A stretch of DNA of 14,720 nt from Oceanospirillaceae bacterium (GTDB taxonomy: Bacteria > Pseudomonadota > Gammaproteobacteria > Pseudomonadales > Balneatricaceae). Where the stretch lies: assembly GCA_003523085.1 (NCBI GenBank), contig DPHD01000048.1, forward strand, positions 50,696 to 65,415, in the 5' to 3' direction. The translations under genes were made by a program, and so were the position numbers. Positions 13,140 to 14,720 of the stretch are shown here, piece after piece. How positions within the stretch are numbered: position 1 is the first letter of the stretch; each line of letters opens with the position of its first letter. The notes below the pieces were generated by a model, which saw nothing but the letters and a program-made list of their open reading frames with translations, did not search any database and was not told where the DNA came from.

Positions 13140-13991
13140 ATGTTAATGAAAACTGAATTATCAACATTCGACCAATACAACCTCATGACAAAGGCTGCGT
13201 TAATGCGCCTAGCTCGTGGGTACAACGTTAAAGGTTCTTTGTTTGCCGATCCGCTGTCTAACCCTAAGGTAGCAAAGAACGCCAAAGAGAATGGGGTGTT
13301 AACTTACCCACTACATTTAGCACCAGCCACAGTAAGCGGGTATAACACCTGCGCTATGGCGTCCGCTGGATGCAAGGAAGCATGCTTAAACACTGCAGGC
13401 AATCCAATGTATAAGGCTGGTAAAGAGGCTGCTAGAACAGCTAAAACACGCCTTTACTTTGAGAACCGCGCTTTGTTTGTTGCTCTACTAGTTAAAGAGG
13501 TGGTAGCAGCTCGTAACAAGGCCAAAAAGCTAAACATGGCGCTAGCGTTTCGCCCTAATGCCACCTCAGATATTAAGTGGGAAGTGAGCAAGGTTAAACA
13601 TGCTGGCGTCTTTATGACCGTGGCCGAGCTTATCCACTCTGCAGCGCCAGACGCTAAAATCTACGACTATACAAAGATCCCGAACCGCACCACACCGGCC
13701 TACTATTCGTTAACGTTTAGCCTATCCGAAGATAACGACAAGCTGGCAGCCAGTGAGCTAGCGCGAGGCCACAACGTGGCCGCAGTGTTCGACACTAAGC
13801 GAGGCCAAGGCTTGCCAATGCAATACACAATCCATGGCGTTACAGCTCCCGTAATCGATGGGGACCTAACAGACTACCGCCCGGATGATGCACCGGGAGC
13901 AATTGTAGGGTTACGGGCCAAAGGTGACGCGATAGGCGATCAATCCGGATTTGTACGCCCAGCACTGCAGTCTGTTTTTCTAGCCGCATAA
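13140..13991 (+). CDS. GP88-like phage protein with clustered cysteines
   Basis: The protein resembles the phage Gene product 88 (GP88) family, whose role is unknown to me. Its 283 residues start at ATG 13140, with AGGA at 13129-13132. A second in-frame ATG two codons on is also possible. The key segment is residues 60-106: LAPATVSGYNTC, then AGCKEACLNTAGNP and ARTAKTRLYF. It contains Cys71, Cys78 and Cys82 (C-x6-C-x3-C), which suggests a bound metal or Fe-S cluster. Later segments look like alternating strands and helices with conserved polar ends: AFRPNATSDIKWE, IYDYTKIPNR, YYSLTFSLSEDN and VAAVFDTKRGQGLP. A barrel-like, radical-SAM-resembling enzyme is a possible but unproven reading. No membrane or secretion signal is present. 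It lies in a same-strand run of small phage-like genes downstream of the boxA leader. Confidence 0.8.
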   Translation: MLMKTELSTFDQYNLMTKAALMRLARGYNVKGSLFADPLSNPKVAKNAKENGVLTYPLHLAPATVSGYNTCAMASAGCKEACLNTAGNPMYKAGKEAARTAKTRLYFENRALFVALLVKEVVAARNKAKKLNMALAFRPNATSDIKWEVSKVKHAGVFMTVAELIHSAAPDAKIYDYTKIPNRTTPAYYSLTFSLSEDNDKLAASELARGHNVAAVFDTKRGQGLPMQYTIHGVTAPVIDGDLTDYRPDDAPGAIVGLRAKGDAIGDQSGFVRPALQSVFLAA

Positions 13992-14002
13992 GTACAGTAG
14001 AG

Positions 14003-14063
14003 CTTCGACAATGTTGTATTAACAAAGGGCCTTATACACATAGGGTCCTTGATTAAACCAACC
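14003..14063 (+). repeat. Intergenic module, copy 2: cttcgacaat - hairpin - ttaaaccaacc
   Basis: cttcgacaat (14003-14012), a 7-bp hairpin aagggcc/ggtcctt (14025-14050, one wobble, 12-nt loop) and ttaaaccaacc (14053-14063) precede the ATG at 14087 by 23 bases. The two flanking words are identical to copy 1 at 13033 and 13105, while the hairpin sequence differs, so the structure rather than the sequence of the stem is kept. Confidence 0.65.
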
Positions 14064-14086
14064 GAAAACCAATAAGGAATAACACC

Positions 14087-14257
14087 ATGACTTACTTACA
14101 CCAGCAAACCACCTACACACGCGCTCAGTTTGAGGCCGCAATGGCGACACTATGGGCAGACAATAACGAGTGCCAGGTTAATTCTATGACGCCTCAACTA
14201 GAGCTATGCTTTGAAACGGTATCCCAGACGCTAAACGAGCTAGGATTCGACGAGTAA
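14087..14257 (+). CDS. Small phage protein of 56 residues, unknown function
   Basis: The ATG at 14087 follows AAGGAA (14074-14079) at good spacing, and the preceding gap repeats the module seen before the GP88-like gene, which supports this being a real gene. The product begins MTYLHQQTTYTRAQFEAAMA and ends in LNELGFDE. It is acidic, likely two or three short helices, with two Cys (29 and 41) and no membrane segment. I recognise no family. Small acidic early proteins are common in T7-like phages, where several bind and inhibit host enzymes. Nothing in the sequence proves such a role. Confidence 0.65.
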   Translation: MTYLHQQTTYTRAQFEAAMATLWADNNECQVNSMTPQLELCFETVSQTLNELGFDE

Positions 14258-14426
14258 ACCAGAAGCATTGACGTAAGGCATGCACACAATTGTGTCTTAC
14301 TGCAACTCTTTTGGAGTTGATTAATTAGTTCCGTAACTGATTAATTTAGCGTAAAATTTTGCCACTTCCTTAGCTGGTTGTAGCGGATTGTACAAAACCA
14401 ACGCGGATATTGAATGAGGAAACCCA
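14258..14426. other. Gap with palindrome and two hairpins, possible terminator
   Basis: acacaattgtgt is a 12-bp perfect palindrome (about 14284-14295). caactc-ttttg-gagttg (14303-14319) is a 6-bp hairpin. ttaattagtt-ccgt-aactgattaa (14321-14344) is a 10-bp hairpin with a four-base loop followed by TTTAG. The two adjacent hairpins could terminate the early transcript or be processing sites. No gene is seen here. Confidence 0.5.
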
Positions 14427-14510
14427 ATGTATAATAACTATGGATTATTAATCCCTGTTTTTTGGACATTAATTATCATTTGTATAGTGGGTTACAAGAC
14501 ATTTAACTGA
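14427..14510 (+). CDS. Predicted 27-residue single-span membrane peptide
   Basis: This very short frame is supported by a textbook ribosome site (GAGGA 14416-14420, six bases before ATG) and by its composition: a short polar start MYNNYG, then about 18 hydrophobic residues (LLIPVFWTLIIICIVG) and a short tail YKTFN. It should insert as one transmembrane helix. Tiny membrane peptides in phages act as holin-like, superinfection-exclusion or inhibitor proteins, but nothing specific can be assigned. It sits between two hairpin-rich gaps and is the last gene before the repeat array. The alternative is a chance frame; the strong ribosome site argues against that. Confidence 0.55.
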   Translation: MYNNYGLLIPVFWTLIIICIVGYKTFN

Positions 14511-14529
14511 ACCGTAGGTGATGCAACTC

Positions 14530-14564
14530 GAGGCCAATGTGACATGTGTCAATTGTCGGGCCTC
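14530..14564 (+). other. Hairpin gaggcc...ggcctc, possible early terminator
   Basis: The outer stem gaggcc (14530-14535) with ggcctc (14559-14564) encloses an inner stem tgaca-tg-tgtca (14540-14551). The structure is followed by TTGCT rather than a T run, so termination is uncertain. It directly precedes the CTTAAAG array. Confidence 0.45.
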
Positions 14565-14588
14565 TTGCTAAGGTAGTAAGATAGGCCA

Positions 14589-14720
14589 CTTAAAGATAAC
14601 TTAAAGATAACTTAAAGACAACGTTAATGAAGAGGGGGATCATCCCCCAACTCACAGTTAGACTTAAAGTTAAGACTTAAAGTTAAGACTTAAAGTTAAG
14701 ACTTAAAGTAAGACTTAAAG
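14589..14720. repeat. Array of CTTAAAG heptamers, T7 end-repeat-like, running off the window
   Basis: Eight exact CTTAAAG copies are present, starting at 14589, 14600, 14611, 14663, 14676, 14689, 14702 and 14714. The first three are spaced 11 bp (unit cttaaagataa), the last five 13, 13, 13 and 12 bp (unit cttaaagttaaga). Between the blocks is a perfect GC hairpin ggggg-atcat-ccccc (14634-14648). T7 carries arrays of a heptamer with consensus CCTAAAG next to its terminal repeats, one base different from this unit. An iteron-type origin is the alternative. The array continues past base 14720. Confidence 0.85.

Larger units (their letters stand above)
10770..14720 (+). mobile_element. Remnant or mini-form of an integrated T7-like podovirus (right end beyond window)
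   Basis: Everything recognisable is phage-like and on one strand: an RNA polymerase N-terminal fragment, a terminase C-terminal fragment, a GC-rich dyad zone, host-type early promoters with boxA, small genes with strong ribosome sites, and a CTTAAAG array. The order is that of a T7-like genome joined at its ends and opened next to the polymerase gene. The whole middle (most of polymerase, replication, structural genes, the front of terminase) is missing at one point near 11165. No integrase is seen; in integrating T7-like phages it usually sits in the early region before polymerase, so it would be expected to the right of the window. The left border is not defined more closely than 10281-10770. 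Confidence 0.7.

Noticed and set aside
14589..14720. CRISPR array
   Set aside because: The repeat unit is only 7 bp with 4-6 bp spacers of constant sequence; no unique spacers and no cas genes.

Overview
The window reads as a draft-genome segment from a gammaproteobacterium of moderate GC, probably marine or aquatic and on the Pseudomonadales/Cellvibrionales/Oceanospirillales side. The evidence is gene content and order: a Tol-Pal cluster (tolA end, tolB, pal, cpoB), then nadA, a BepA-type M48 protease, a TusA-like sulfurtransferase, a PerM-type permease, bcp and bamC. From memory this resembles the Pseudomonas aeruginosa block around PA1004-PA1011, with genes such as dapA missing between bcp and bamC. 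No taxonomic marker gene is present, so the assignment is inference.

Bases 1-10280 are ordinary chromosome. tolA (its tail only), tolB, pal and cpoB encode the trans-envelope Tol-Pal machine, with a good Rho-independent terminator between pal and cpoB. nadA follows cpoB by one base. bepA is convergent with nadA and divergent from the tusA-like/perM pair. bcp converges on perM and is divergent from bamC, which is followed by a D-2-hydroxyacid dehydrogenase. Envelope assembly is a recurring theme (Tol-Pal, BepA, BamC).

Bases 10281-10769 contain no gene. They hold an AT-rich stretch, one consensus DnaA box with two degenerate ones, and a UUCG hairpin.

Bases 10770-14720 are unlike the host part. 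They read as the remnant of an integrated T7-like (Autographiviridae-like) podovirus: an N-terminal fragment of a single-subunit phage RNA polymerase joined directly to the C-terminal third or so of a T7-type large terminase, then a GC-rich dyad region, tandem sigma70 promoters, a boxA identical to the rRNA-operon core element, a long RNA stem, an exact 18-bp repeat, and a run of small genes (cysteine-protease-like protein, GP88-like protein, a 56-aa protein, a 27-aa membrane peptide). The window ends inside an array of CTTAAAG heptamers resembling the repeats beside the T7 genome ends. The order polymerase start, (missing middle), terminase end, genome-end region, early genes is what a T7-like phage gives when it circularises and integrates next to its polymerase gene, and then loses everything between polymerase and terminase. 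The element is therefore either a decayed prophage or, more speculatively, a small satellite that kept phage ends and early genes.

Both window edges fall in short tandem repeats (tolA AADKK codons on the left, CTTAAAG on the right), which suggests contig ends rather than biological borders.
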